Positions 26,160-36,441 of a DNA stretch of 64,000 nt are shown here, piece by piece. The stretch covers positions 186,001 through 250,000 of the forward strand of contig NZ_JAAXMM010000008.1 of the NCBI RefSeq assembly GCF_012276985.1. Reading direction: 5' to 3'. The notes below the pieces were generated by a model. The model saw only the letters and a list, made by a program, of their open reading frames with translations. It did no database searches and was not told where the DNA came from. How positions within the stretch are numbered: position 1 is the stretch's first letter; each line of letters starts with the position of its first letter. Made by a program: the position numbers and the translations under genes. Origin of the DNA: Agrobacterium sp. a22-2. Lineage in GTDB: Bacteria; Pseudomonadota; Alphaproteobacteria; Rhizobiales; Rhizobiaceae.

Positions 26160-27782
26160 TCAGCTTCGCAGGCCCGGCGCTTCCTGGCCGGTGCGGGCCA
26201 CATATTCCGTGTAGCCGCCGCCATACTGGTGGATGCCATCGGGCGTCAGTTCCAGAACGCGGTTGGAGAGTGCTGCCAGGAAATGCCGGTCGTGGGAGAC
26301 GAACAGCATGGTGCCCTCGTACTCGGACAGGGCCTTGATCAACATTTCCTTGGTGTCGAGGTCGAGATGGTTGGTGGGTTCGTCCAGCACCAGCAGGTTG
26401 GGCGGGTCGAACAGCATGATCGCCATGACCAGCCGCGCCTTTTCCCCGCCGGACAGGACCCGGCATCTCTTCTCCACGTCGTCGCCGGAAAAGCCGAAGC
26501 AGCCGGCAAGCGAGCGCAGTGCTCCCTGACCGGCCTGCGGAAAGGAGTCCTCAAGCGACTGGAAAACCGTGCGCTCACCGTCGAGCAGGTCCATGGCATG
26601 CTGGGCGAAATAGCCCATCTTGACGCTGGCCCCAAGCGCCACGCTGCCCTGGTCCGGATCGGTGCTGCCGGTCACCAGCTTCAAAAGCGTGGATTTCCCG
26701 GCGCCGTTGATACCCATGATGCACCAGCGCTCGCGGCGACGCACCATGAAGTTCAGCCCTTCATAGATGCTGCGGCTGCCATAGCTCTTGTGGACGTTCT
26801 TCAGGTTGACCACGTCTTCGCCGGACCGCGGCGCCGGCTGGAATTCGAAGGCGACCGACTGGCGGCGCTTCGGCGGCTCGACGCGCTCGATCTTGTCGAG
26901 CTTCTTGACCCGGCTCTGCACCTGGGCGGCATGGCTGGCGCGCGCCTTGAAGCGCTCGATGAACTTGATTTCCTTGGCGAGCATCGCCTGCTGGCGTTCG
27001 AACTGGGCCTGCTGCTGCTTCTCGTTCTGGGCCCGCTGCTGCTCGTAGAATTCGTAGTCGCCGGAAAAGGTGGTAAGCGTCCCGCCATCGATCTCGATGA
27101 CCTTGGTGACGATGCGGTTCATGAACTCGCGGTCGTGCGAGGTCATCAGCAGGGCGCCCTCGTAGCCTTTGAGGAACTGCTCCAGCCAGATCAGGCTTTC
27201 GAGATCCAGATGGTTGCTCGGTTCGTCGAGCAGCATGACATCCGGCCGCATCAGCAGGATGCGGGCGAGAGCCACGCGCATTTTCCAGCCGCCCGACAGC
27301 TTGCCGACATCGCCGTCCATCATCTCCTGGCTGAAGCTCAGGCCGGCCAGGACTTCGCGGGCTCGTCCCTCGAGTGCATAGCCGTCGAGTTCCTCGTAGC
27401 GGGCCTGCACTTCGCCGTAGCGCTCGATAATCTCGTCCATCTTGTCGAGTTGGTCGGGATCGACCATGGCCGCTTCCAGTTCGCGCAACTCGGCGGCAAC
27501 AATGCTGACGGGGCCGGCACCATCCATGACCTCGGCGACGGCGCTCTGGCCTTCCATCTCGCCGACATCCTGGTTGAAATAGCCGATCGTCACGCCCTTA
27601 TCGACGGAGACCTGTCCCTCGTCGGGGTTCTCCTGGCCGGTGATCATCCGGAAGACCGTCGTCTTGCCAGCGCCGTTGGGACCGACAAGTCCGATTTTCT
27701 CGCCTCTGTTGAGGGCTGCGGATGCCTCGATGAAGAGAATCCGATGGCTGAGCTGCTTGCTGATATTCTCGATACGAATCAT
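26160..27782 (-). CDS. ABC-F family ATPase (ribosome-associated type)
   Basis: A cytoplasmic ABC-F protein with two ATPase domains and no membrane segments (540 aa). The first has GPNGAGKTT and LSGGWKMRVAL; the second has GINGAGKST and LSGGEKARLVM, with DEPSNHLD and DEPTNHLD Walker B elements. Between them, at about 230-310, lies the charged, glutamine-rich linker (QRAQNEKQQQAQFERQQ) that reaches the peptidyl-transferase centre in translation factors of this family. Closest to the housekeeping YbiT/Uup-like members rather than antibiotic-resistance ones, but this is not certain. Confidence 0.88.
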   Translation of the reverse strand: MIRIENISKQLSHRILFIEASAALNRGEKIGLVGPNGAGKTTVFRMITGQENPDEGQVSVDKGVTIGYFNQDVGEMEGQSAVAEVMDGAGPVSIVAAELRELEAAMVDPDQLDKMDEIIERYGEVQARYEELDGYALEGRAREVLAGLSFSQEMMDGDVGKLSGGWKMRVALARILLMRPDVMLLDEPSNHLDLESLIWLEQFLKGYEGALLMTSHDREFMNRIVTKVIEIDGGTLTTFSGDYEFYEQQRAQNEKQQQAQFERQQAMLAKEIKFIERFKARASHAAQVQSRVKKLDKIERVEPPKRRQSVAFEFQPAPRSGEDVVNLKNVHKSYGSRSIYEGLNFMVRRRERWCIMGINGAGKSTLLKLVTGSTDPDQGSVALGASVKMGYFAQHAMDLLDGERTVFQSLEDSFPQAGQGALRSLAGCFGFSGDDVEKRCRVLSGGEKARLVMAIMLFDPPNLLVLDEPTNHLDLDTKEMLIKALSEYEGTMLFVSHDRHFLAALSNRVLELTPDGIHQYGGGYTEYVARTGQEAPGLRS

Positions 27783-27875
27783 GTGGTGACGGGTCCAAAA
27801 CGTTGCGGCGCCCTTATGCCACGGGTCGTGCAGCCTGTCGCAGGTTTTTCAGCTGTGCCCCAGCGCCACGGCCTC

Positions 27876-28352
27876 CTACATGTATTTGGTCGGCAGGGCC
27901 GTCGTGAACTTCATTTCCTCCATGGAGATGGAGGCGCTCAGGTCGGAAAATTCGATGCGGCTGATCAGGTTCTTGTAGACCTGATCATAAACGTCGATAT
28001 CCGGCACGACGGTGCGCAGGAGATAATCCTTCTCGCCGGTCAGACGGTAGGCTTCGACGATTTCCGGGATATTCTGGATCTCCTTGCGGAAGGTATCCAG
28101 CCATTCGGACGTGTGGCGCGGCACCTTCACGGAAATGAAGACCGACATTGGCACATTGGCCATGCGACGATCGACCAGGACGACACGGCTGCGGATGAGG
28201 CCCATATCCTCCATGCGTTTTATCCGTCGCCAGCAGGGCGTATGGGACAGGCCCACCGCCTCGGCGATATCGACAACCGACCGATCTGCATTCACCTGCA
28301 GGATTTCGATGATCTTGCGGTCTATCTCGTCGAACATTTTTGATTCCGTCAT
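27876..28352 (-). CDS. Lrp/AsnC-family transcriptional regulator
   Basis: A 158-residue Lrp-type regulator: N-terminal helix-turn-helix (FDEIDRKIIEILQVNADRSVVDIAEAVGLS, with HTPCWRRIKRM) and C-terminal ligand-binding RAM domain (about 70-150, GEKDYLLRTVVPDIDVYDQ). The ATG at 28352 follows GGACGGA; the earlier in-frame codons back to 28433 look like non-coding leader. It diverges from the racemase gene, so it probably regulates it in response to an amino acid. Confidence 0.88.
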   Translation of the reverse strand: MTESKMFDEIDRKIIEILQVNADRSVVDIAEAVGLSHTPCWRRIKRMEDMGLIRSRVVLVDRRMANVPMSVFISVKVPRHTSEWLDTFRKEIQNIPEIVEAYRLTGEKDYLLRTVVPDIDVYDQVYKNLISRIEFSDLSASISMEEMKFTTALPTKYM

Positions 28353-28473
28353 TGCTGGTTCCGTCCTGTCCATGAAGCTGTGCGGGATTGCTGAAGCGGT
28401 AATCCAACAGATCTCGTCATTGCGATTATTCATCCTACTAGAATCGACAGTGATAGGACAGATCCTCAGTATT

Positions 28474-28483
28474 CAAATATTTG
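28474..28483. promoter_or_regulatory. Candidate Lrp operator
   Basis: CAAATATTTG is a perfect 10-bp palindrome in an AT-rich part of the region between the Lrp gene and the racemase gene. It is a suitable target for an Lrp-type dimer, though Lrp sites are degenerate. Confidence 0.35.
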
Positions 28484-28566
28484 GCGCACAAGAAAGCAAA
28501 ACATTCGCCCGTCCCTGTCGCTACAATCAGTCCCAACATCGCAAGAGAACAATTGGGGACAGTAAT

Positions 28567-29289
28567 ATGAAGCGTATCGGCATGATCGGCGGGATGAGCT
28601 GGGAAAGCACGGCCGTCTACTACAAACGGGTCAATGAGCAGGTGCGCGACGCGCTGGGGGGGCTGAATTCCGCCGACGTGGTGCTGCGCTCGGTCAACTT
28701 CCAAGAGATCGTCACGCTACAGAAAGCAGGCGCCTGGGACGAGGCGGCGGCGGTGCTCGGCGCTGTGGCGGTCGAGCTGGAAAAGGCCGGGGCCGAGATG
28801 ATCCTGATCTGCACCAACACCATGCATCTGCTGGCGGACCAGATACAGGCCGCGGTCGGTATTCCGCTGATCCATATTGCTGACGTGACGGGCAGAGCTG
28901 TGCGCGATGCCGGATGCCGCCGTCCGCTGCTCCTGGCGACGCGCTATACGATGGAGCAGGATTTCTATCGCAACCGCGTCGAAGCCAGCTTCGGCCTTGA
29001 GGTGCTGGTGCCGGATGCGGCCGATCGCCAGGATGTGCATGACATCATCTTCAACGAATTGTGCTGTGGCGTCGCCAAGGCGTCGTCGCAGGCGCGCTAC
29101 AAGCAGATCGTCGCCAAGGGCAAGGCGGCGGGTGCCGATAGCGTCATCCTCGGCTGCACGGAGATCGGCCTGCTGGTGAATGCCGGCGATTTCGATATTC
29201 CGACCTTCGATTCGACCTTGCTGCATGCTGATGCGGCGGTCCGGCTGTCGCTGCAGACGGTTCTGCCAAAGGTTGCCGCCGTCGTCTGA
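28567..29289 (+). CDS. Aspartate/glutamate racemase family protein (YgeA-like)
   Basis: A cofactor-independent amino-acid racemase of 240 aa. The N-terminus MKRIGMIGGMSWEST and the two catalytic cysteines, C82 in ICTNTMH and C197 in LGCTEIGLL, match the YgeA branch, which has broad specificity. Controlled presumably by the divergent Lrp-type regulator. The stop is followed by a long palindrome separating it from ubiV. Confidence 0.88.
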   Translation: MKRIGMIGGMSWESTAVYYKRVNEQVRDALGGLNSADVVLRSVNFQEIVTLQKAGAWDEAAAVLGAVAVELEKAGAEMILICTNTMHLLADQIQAAVGIPLIHIADVTGRAVRDAGCRRPLLLATRYTMEQDFYRNRVEASFGLEVLVPDAADRQDVHDIIFNELCCGVAKASSQARYKQIVAKGKAAGADSVILGCTEIGLLVNAGDFDIPTFDSTLLHADAAVRLSLQTVLPKVAAVV

Positions 29290-29315
29290 TCCGTCGTCCG
29301 TTGTGCCGTCCCGGG

Positions 29316-29337
29316 GCGCCGGACTATAGTCCGGCGC
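29316..29337. terminator. 22-bp perfect palindrome between racemase and ubiV
   Basis: A perfect inverted repeat starting GCGCCGGACTA covers 29316-29337 and includes the ubiV stop codon. It could form a stem in transcripts from both convergent genes. There is no T-tract on either side, so it may be a Rho-assisted or mRNA-protecting hairpin rather than a classic terminator. Confidence 0.5.
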
Positions 29338-30265
29338 TGAAGCTCGTGTTGCGGGCGCGCGCCACCCAGGCGGCCCCTTCCTTTTCGTGGTGAAAGCCGT
29401 TCGAGAGCGGCACGCCGGGATAGACGGCCCTGAGGCGATCGAGCGCCTCTTCAGCGTCGAGGCGGTGGTGCAGAACGTCGTCATAGAGGCGTGCCACCGC
29501 CACCATGTCGCAATCCTGCGGCGACAGGCGAAACTGCGATATGCCGGTCTCCACAAGCTCGTCCAGTTCGGCCAGCAGCGCCTGGCAGCTGTGGGATACC
29601 GTCTGCACGCCGTTGATGGCGAGGAAGGATTGCCGGTCGAGTGTGTTGAGGGGTAGGCCGTCCGGGTCGTCGGCGCAGACGAATTGGCAATTGTCCTTGA
29701 TGTGGCCCTTGGCGCGGGCATGGGCGCAGCGCGCCGAAATGGCCAGCGGCATGCGGCCGAAGGCGAAGATCTCGAACTCGAGACCAGGAGCGTCAGCGAC
29801 GATCTCGGCGATCGAGCGCATCGGCAGTTCCGGCGGCAGGCAGATGCGGGTGGCGCCGCGTGCGGCCAGAAGCCTTGCGGTGGCGGCATTGTAGACGTTG
29901 ATCACCGGGCCGATTGCATGCGGCCTTCCGTTCAGAAGACCGAGTGCCGAGAGGTCGTTTGCTTCGATCTCGTGTTCGCTGTCGCGGATGAGGTTGCGGA
30001 CATTCTGGCTTTCGCGCTCCAGCGTCACCAGCGACAGGGTGGAGAGCCTGACGGTCTTGCCGGCGGACTCCAGCCGCTCGATGACCTCGGCGACATGCGG
30101 CTCGGTGAAGTGCAGACGCTTGGAACAGACCGTTTCGCCGATCGAGACATCGATCACCGGGGCCTCGTCGGCGATGCGGAAATAGAAGTCGCGCCATTTC
30201 GGACCGTCCCAGAGATAGAGAACAGGCCCGAGACTGAGCGTCGGGAACTTGGGTTTTGCAGTCAT
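29324..30265 (-). CDS. ubiV: UbiV, O2-independent ubiquinone hydroxylation protein
   Basis: A U32-peptidase-like iron-sulfur protein that, with UbiU, hydroxylates ubiquinone precursors without oxygen, using prephenate as the hydroxyl donor. The 313-residue protein carries C47 (in ETVCSKRLHF) and C180, C193 and C197 (in SARCAHARAKGHIKDNCQFVC), the four [4Fe-4S] ligands of the family. The gene follows ubiU after 11 bases and completes the ubiTUV operon. The stop lies within a palindrome. Supports ubiquinone synthesis during N2O or nitrate respiration. Confidence 0.93.
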   Translation of the reverse strand: MTAKPKFPTLSLGPVLYLWDGPKWRDFYFRIADEAPVIDVSIGETVCSKRLHFTEPHVAEVIERLESAGKTVRLSTLSLVTLERESQNVRNLIRDSEHEIEANDLSALGLLNGRPHAIGPVINVYNAATARLLAARGATRICLPPELPMRSIAEIVADAPGLEFEIFAFGRMPLAISARCAHARAKGHIKDNCQFVCADDPDGLPLNTLDRQSFLAINGVQTVSHSCQALLAELDELVETGISQFRLSPQDCDMVAVARLYDDVLHHRLDAEEALDRLRAVYPGVPLSNGFHHEKEGAAWVARARNTSFSAGL

Positions 30266-30276
30266 CGGGTCTCGTC

Positions 30277-31254
30277 CTATCTCCAGCGCTTCTCGTAGGC
30301 GCCGGAAGTGGTGCGCTGACCTTCGCTCAGCAGGCGAAGTCGCGAAATGAGGGCAGGTCGGGCGGCGGCATCGGCATTCACAGCCTGGCGCAACGTCGAC
30401 ACGACTTCCGCGACATAGGCCTTGCCGCGCTGGCGTCCTTCCACCTTCAGGGCGGAAACACCGGCGTCGCGCAGTGCATCGAGCTGGTCCATCACGTCGA
30501 GCGAGACCGGATCCTCGAAGGCATAGCCGTGATCGGTGGCGACATCGAAACGGCCCTTGCAGAGCGTCGGGTAACCGGCGGCCTCGCCGGCCGGGAAGCG
30601 GTTGATGGTATAGTCGCCGAGTTCGGAGACCAGCTCGCCGCCATCCTGTCGGTAGTGCACGTGGCTCGGCGGCGAGCAGACGCCGTTCATGTTCGGTGAT
30701 TTGCCGGTCGCATAGGACGACAGCGAACAGCGCCCCTCGGCCATGACGCAGAGACCGCCGAATACGAAGACCTCGATCTCGCAGCGGATCTGCCGGGCAA
30801 TCCGGGCAATATCGGCAATGGTGAGCGTGCGCGGCAGGACCACCCGCTTGGCATTGAACGTGTCGACCAGGAAATTGATGGCATCGGCATTGGAGGCCGA
30901 GGCTTGGACGGAGACATGCAGCCGCTGTTCGGGGTGCCTTTCGGCAATATACGCCATCAGGCCGAAATCGGCGACGATCAGCGCATCGGCGCCGAGGCGC
31001 ACAGCCTCGTCTGCACCCTTGTACCAGAGCGCCTCCTGGCCGGCGCGCATGAAGGTGTTGAGGGCCACGAAGGTCTGCACGCCCTTTCGCTTGGCATAGG
31101 CTATCGCCTCGCCGAGTTCGGCGGGCGAGAAATTGAGGCCCGGGAAATTGCGGGCATTGGTCTCGTCGCGAAAACCGCAATAGACGGCATCGGCGCCGGC
31201 ATTGACCGCTTCCTTGAAGGCAGACGGTGTTCCGGCCGGGCAGATCAATTCCAT
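30277..31254 (-). CDS. ubiU: UbiU, O2-independent ubiquinone hydroxylation protein
   Basis: Partner of UbiV in oxygen-independent hydroxylation steps of ubiquinone synthesis. The 325-residue U32-type protein begins MELICPAGTPSAFKEAV and has C169, C176, C193 and C232, the same positions as in E. coli UbiU, as [4Fe-4S] ligands. It overlaps the end of ubiT by 10 bases. Its tail ends in EKRWR. Confidence 0.93.
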   Translation of the reverse strand: MELICPAGTPSAFKEAVNAGADAVYCGFRDETNARNFPGLNFSPAELGEAIAYAKRKGVQTFVALNTFMRAGQEALWYKGADEAVRLGADALIVADFGLMAYIAERHPEQRLHVSVQASASNADAINFLVDTFNAKRVVLPRTLTIADIARIARQIRCEIEVFVFGGLCVMAEGRCSLSSYATGKSPNMNGVCSPPSHVHYRQDGGELVSELGDYTINRFPAGEAAGYPTLCKGRFDVATDHGYAFEDPVSLDVMDQLDALRDAGVSALKVEGRQRGKAYVAEVVSTLRQAVNADAAARPALISRLRLLSEGQRTTSGAYEKRWR

Positions 31255-31751
31255 GTGGCAGCCTCCCCGGCAAGCGCGCGGCTGCGCAATTCGCCGACGA
31301 CGCGACGTACGAGCGGCGCAAACGGGCCGGCGGCATTTCCCAGATCGCGCGGCAGGTCGATATCGCTGTCATCCAGCGCATTGCGCAGGGCCAGCATCGC
31401 TTCCATGTCGCCGGTCACGGTCAGGTCGCGCGAAAAGAACAGGGCATCGGCGTCGCACCGGCCTTCCAGCAGCGCCAGCAGAAGAAACAGCGGGCCCTCC
31501 ACGCAGGCGTCCGCTTCCGGCCGGGCCGGTTTGCGGATCACACAGAGGGTCTGCCTGTCAGGCCTGATCAGAAAACCGATCGGCAGGTCGCTCGGCACAA
31601 AGCCGTAGCGTTTGGCCATATGATCGTCGAGCCGGTCGAAAACGGTCGGATGCGCTTTCAGAACGCGCGAGAACACCAGTCCGGCCGCTCGCTCGATCAC
31701 GGAGACCGGAATGACGGTGAGCGGCATGGCCAAAGCGGGTGGAAAGAGCAT
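31245..31751 (-). CDS. ubiT: UbiT, SCP2-type lipid-binding protein for anaerobic ubiquinone synthesis
   Basis: A 168-residue SCP2-like sterol-carrier fold protein that binds ubiquinone precursors for UbiU-UbiV. The recognised features are the length, DLTVTGDMEAMLALRNALDD near the C-terminus (the SCP2 lipid-binding strand-helix), and its place as the first gene of the ubiTUV operon. AAGG lies about 8 bases upstream of the ATG. It diverges from ubiD. Confidence 0.9.
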   Translation of the reverse strand: MLFPPALAMPLTVIPVSVIERAAGLVFSRVLKAHPTVFDRLDDHMAKRYGFVPSDLPIGFLIRPDRQTLCVIRKPARPEADACVEGPLFLLLALLEGRCDADALFFSRDLTVTGDMEAMLALRNALDDSDIDLPRDLGNAAGPFAPLVRRVVGELRSRALAGEAATWN

Positions 31752-31861
31752 GAAATTGCCTTATGCGGTCATTTGTCGTTTCGGCATGCTAGCGGGTCGA
31801 GCGCCAGGACCATTTGAGCCAGCGCAAAGACAGGAGGATTTTCCTGCGGCAGACAGGCCGG

Positions 31862-33370
31862 ATGACAGAAGCGTTTCCGACCGTCCGCCGTTTTTCCGAT
31901 CTCCAGCATTTCATGGCCGAACTCGAGGCGCGCGGGCGGCTGGTGCGGGTTTCCCGACCGGTGTCCACGGTTCACGAAATCACTGAAATCCATCACCGAA
32001 CCTTGCTGGCCGAAGGACCGGCTTTGCTGTTCGAAAAGCCGGTGGATGCGGAGGGGCGGATCTGCGACATTCCAATGCTGGTCAACCTGTTCGGCACACA
32101 GGAGCGAATCGCCTGGGGTTTCGGCCTTCAGGCAGATGGCCTGCCGGCCCTTGCCGACCTGCTGGCCGAACTCAGGGATCCGCGTCCGCCGAAGACCATG
32201 CGTGACGCCTGGAGCAAATTGCCGCTTCTGACGGCGGCGTTGTCGATGCGGCCGAAACAATCGGGCCGCCCGCTGGCGCAGGAGATCGTGTGGCGCGACA
32301 GGGAGGTGGACCTTGGGCGCCTGCCGATCCAGTGGTGCTGGCCAGGCGAACCGGCGCCGCTCGTCACCTGGCCGCTGGTCATCACCCGTGCGCCGGATGA
32401 TCCGCAGGATGTGAATATCGGCATCTACCGCATGCAGATGCTGGGTCCGAACCGGCTGATCATGCGCTGGCTTGCCCATCGCGGCGGGGCGCGCCATCAC
32501 CGGATGTGGCAGAAGCTTGGACAGGACATGCCGGTGGCGGTTGCGATCGGTGCGGATCCGGCGACCATCCTGTCGGCGGTCATGCCGCTGCCGGAAAGCA
32601 TGAGCGAACTCAATTTTGCCGGGCTGTTGAAGGGCAAACGGCCGGAAACCGCGTCGGCTCTGACCGTGTCGCTGCCGGTGCCGGCCAATGCCGAGATTGT
32701 GCTGGAAGGCATGGTGTCGGCGACGGAGCTTGCCGACGAAGGGCCCTACGGCGACCATACCGGCTATTACAACGCGGTAGAGACATTCCCCGTGATGACG
32801 CTGTCGGCCATCACCATGCGGCGCAAGCCGGTCTATCTCTCGACCTATACCGGCCGGCCGCCGGACGAGCCTTCCAAACTCGGCGAGGCGATGAACGAAC
32901 TCTTCGTGCCGATCGTCAAACGGCAGTTTCCGGAGATCGTCGATCTCTGGCTGCCGCCGGAGGCCTGTTCCTATCGGGCCATGGTGGTGTCGATCGACAA
33001 ACGGTATCCCGGCCAGGCCAAGCGCATCATGATGGGCCTGTGGTCCACATTGCCGCAGTTCAGCTACACCAAGCTGATCATCACCGTCGATCCGGATATC
33101 AATGTGCGCAACTGGCCGGATATTCTCTGGGCACTGTCGACCCGTTTCGATGCCAGCCGCGACGTCACCGTGATTGCCGATACGCCGATCGATTATCTCG
33201 ACTTCGCCTCGCCCAAACCGGGGCTCGGCGGCAAGCTCGGTCTGGATGCGACCACCAAGATCGGCGCCGAATGTGACCGTGAATGGGGCCGGGTGCTGAC
33301 GATGTCGCCGGACGTCAGGCAACGGGTGGACAGCTTCTGGTCGGAGCTTGGATTGGGAGTGGGGCGATGA
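31862..33370 (+). CDS. ubiD: UbiD-family prFMN-dependent decarboxylase
   Basis: Decarboxylates the 3-polyprenyl-4-hydroxybenzoate intermediate of ubiquinone synthesis with prenylated FMN made by UbiX. The 502-residue protein has FSDLQHFMAELEARGRL at its N-terminus, the central split barrel (DVNIGIYRMQMLGPN), and YGDHTGYYN, a UbiD signature. The ATG at 31862 has weak support: a strong AGGAGG (about 31831) lies too far upstream and better fits a CTG at 31844. The stop overlaps ubiX by ATGA. Divergent from ubiTUV, so the two units form one quinone-synthesis block. Confidence 0.9.
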   Translation: MTEAFPTVRRFSDLQHFMAELEARGRLVRVSRPVSTVHEITEIHHRTLLAEGPALLFEKPVDAEGRICDIPMLVNLFGTQERIAWGFGLQADGLPALADLLAELRDPRPPKTMRDAWSKLPLLTAALSMRPKQSGRPLAQEIVWRDREVDLGRLPIQWCWPGEPAPLVTWPLVITRAPDDPQDVNIGIYRMQMLGPNRLIMRWLAHRGGARHHRMWQKLGQDMPVAVAIGADPATILSAVMPLPESMSELNFAGLLKGKRPETASALTVSLPVPANAEIVLEGMVSATELADEGPYGDHTGYYNAVETFPVMTLSAITMRRKPVYLSTYTGRPPDEPSKLGEAMNELFVPIVKRQFPEIVDLWLPPEACSYRAMVVSIDKRYPGQAKRIMMGLWSTLPQFSYTKLIITVDPDINVRNWPDILWALSTRFDASRDVTVIADTPIDYLDFASPKPGLGGKLGLDATTKIGAECDREWGRVLTMSPDVRQRVDSFWSELGLGVGR

Positions 33371-33939
33371 GTGTTTCACGGGTCGTGGTGGGTGTGTCCG
33401 GCGCATCGGGAGCGGCCATTCCGGTCCGCATCCTGGAGTGTCTGGCGGAGATCGAGGGCATCGAGACCCATCTGGTCGTCTCCAATGCGGCGCGAAGGAC
33501 GCTGGCCCAGGAGGTCGGGCCGGATGCACTCGGGCGAATGCTGTCGTTGGCAACCCGCAATCATGCGATCGACAATGTCGGTGCGCCGATTGCCAGTGGC
33601 TCCTTCACGACGGCCGGCATGATCGTCGCGCCCTGCTCGATGCGCAGCCTGGCCGGCATCGCCACCGGTCTTTCCGACACATTGCTGATCCGGGCGGCGG
33701 ACGTGCATTTGAAGGAGCGGCGCCGCCTGATCCTGTTGACCCGCGAAACGCCGCTGCATCTCGGCCATTTGCGCAACATGTGCGTGGTCACCGAGATGGG
33801 CGCCATCGTCATGCCGCCGGTGCCGGCCTTCTATCACCGGCCGGCCAGCGTCGAGGAAATTATCGACTATCTGGCGGTGCGCGCCATCGATCTGCTCGGC
33901 CTGCCAATCGCGCCGCTGGCGCGCGAATGGCAGGGCTGA
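33367..33939 (+). CDS. ubiX: UbiX, flavin prenyltransferase
   Basis: Makes prenylated FMN, the cofactor of UbiD, from FMN and a dimethylallyl phosphate. The 190-residue protein shows GVSGASGAAIPVRILE at its N-terminus, APCSMRSLAGIATGLSD and RETPLHLGHLRNM, all UbiX landmarks. It overlaps ubiD by four bases and is convergent with hutU with 8 bases between them. Confidence 0.95.
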   Translation: MSVSRVVVGVSGASGAAIPVRILECLAEIEGIETHLVVSNAARRTLAQEVGPDALGRMLSLATRNHAIDNVGAPIASGSFTTAGMIVAPCSMRSLAGIATGLSDTLLIRAADVHLKERRRLILLTRETPLHLGHLRNMCVVTEMGAIVMPPVPAFYHRPASVEEIIDYLAVRAIDLLGLPIAPLAREWQG

Positions 33940-33947
33940 GATTTGGC

Positions 33948-35621
<1,674 letters not shown>

Positions 35622-35632
35622 GGCAATTCCCC

Positions 35633-36436
35633 TTATCGTTTCTTGTCGAGCGCAAATGTCTCGATGCGCGTGAGAATATCTTTCAGATGCACCCGAAGCG
35701 TCGCTGCCTTCACCTCGTCATAGGCAAAGGGCGGCGCTTCGGTCGTCAGGTGAGTGGACTGGGCCAGTTCCATCTGGATGGCATGCACGCCCGTTTCCGG
35801 CCGGCCATAGTGGCGCGTCGTCCAGCCGCCCTTGAAGCGGCCGTTGAGCACGCTGGTATAGTCCGTTGCTGCGGCCGTGGCTTCGACGGCGGCGTTTTCG
35901 ATGGCCGGGTCGCAGGTCTTGCCCATGTCGGTGCCGATGTTGAAGTCCGGCAGCTTGCCCTCGAACAGGAAAGGGATCCGCGAGCGGATCGAATGGCAAT
36001 CGTAGAGAATGGCGATGCCGTGAAGGGCTTTGACCCTTTCGATCTCGACGGCAAGAGCTGCATGATAAGGCGCATGAAAACGCTTGAGCCGTTCGGCAAT
36101 ATCCGCCTGTACCGGCTCGGCCCCGGTTTTCCAGATGGCAAGCCCGTCGAAATCGGTTTCGGGGATCAGGCCCGTGGTGTTCTGGCCGGGATAGAGGCTG
36201 GTGCCCGTCGGATCGCGATTGGCGTCGATGCAGTAGCGATGAAAGGTGGCGCGGACCGTCGTCGCTTGCGGCAGCAGGCCGGCATAGAGTTCGTGGATAT
36301 GCCAGTCGGTATCGGCCAGCACCTGTCCATTGTCGTTCAGCCGGCCCCAGATCTCGGGCGGCACCGACGTGCCGGTGTGGGGGAAGGCGAGGATGACGGG
36401 GGAGGTGCCTTGGGTGGTTTCGAACACTGCTTGCAT
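35633..36436 (-). CDS. hutG: N-formylglutamate deformylase
   Basis: Hydrolyses N-formylglutamate to glutamate and formate, the last step of the HutF-type histidine pathway. A 267-residue metal-dependent amidohydrolase with FPHTGTSVP near the N-terminus and [15 protein letters not shown], the zinc-site region. It fits the N-formylglutamate amidohydrolase family rather than the ureohydrolase formiminoglutamase, in keeping with hutF nearby. Five bases separate it from hutH. Confidence 0.93.
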   Translation of the reverse strand: MQAVFETTQGTSPVILAFPHTGTSVPPEIWGRLNDNGQVLADTDWHIHELYAGLLPQATTVRATFHRYCIDANRDPTGTSLYPGQNTTGLIPETDFDGLAIWKTGAEPVQADIAERLKRFHAPYHAALAVEIERVKALHGIAILYDCHSIRSRIPFLFEGKLPDFNIGTDMGKTCDPAIENAAVEATAAATDYTSVLNGRFKGGWTTRHYGRPETGVHAIQMELAQSTHLTTEAPPFAYDEVKAATLRVHLKDILTRIETFALDKKR

Positions 36437-36441
36437 GGTGT

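Noticed and set aside
26229..28343. 704-residue plus-strand frame opposite the ABC-F and Lrp genes
   Set aside because: Antisense to two well-recognised genes; the repetitive H/D/V-rich translation has no domain.
31814..31861. Extension of ubiD to an upstream TTG
   Set aside because: Adds a basic, non-conserved leader; family proteins begin near the ATG at 31862. A CTG at 31844 remains a weak alternative.
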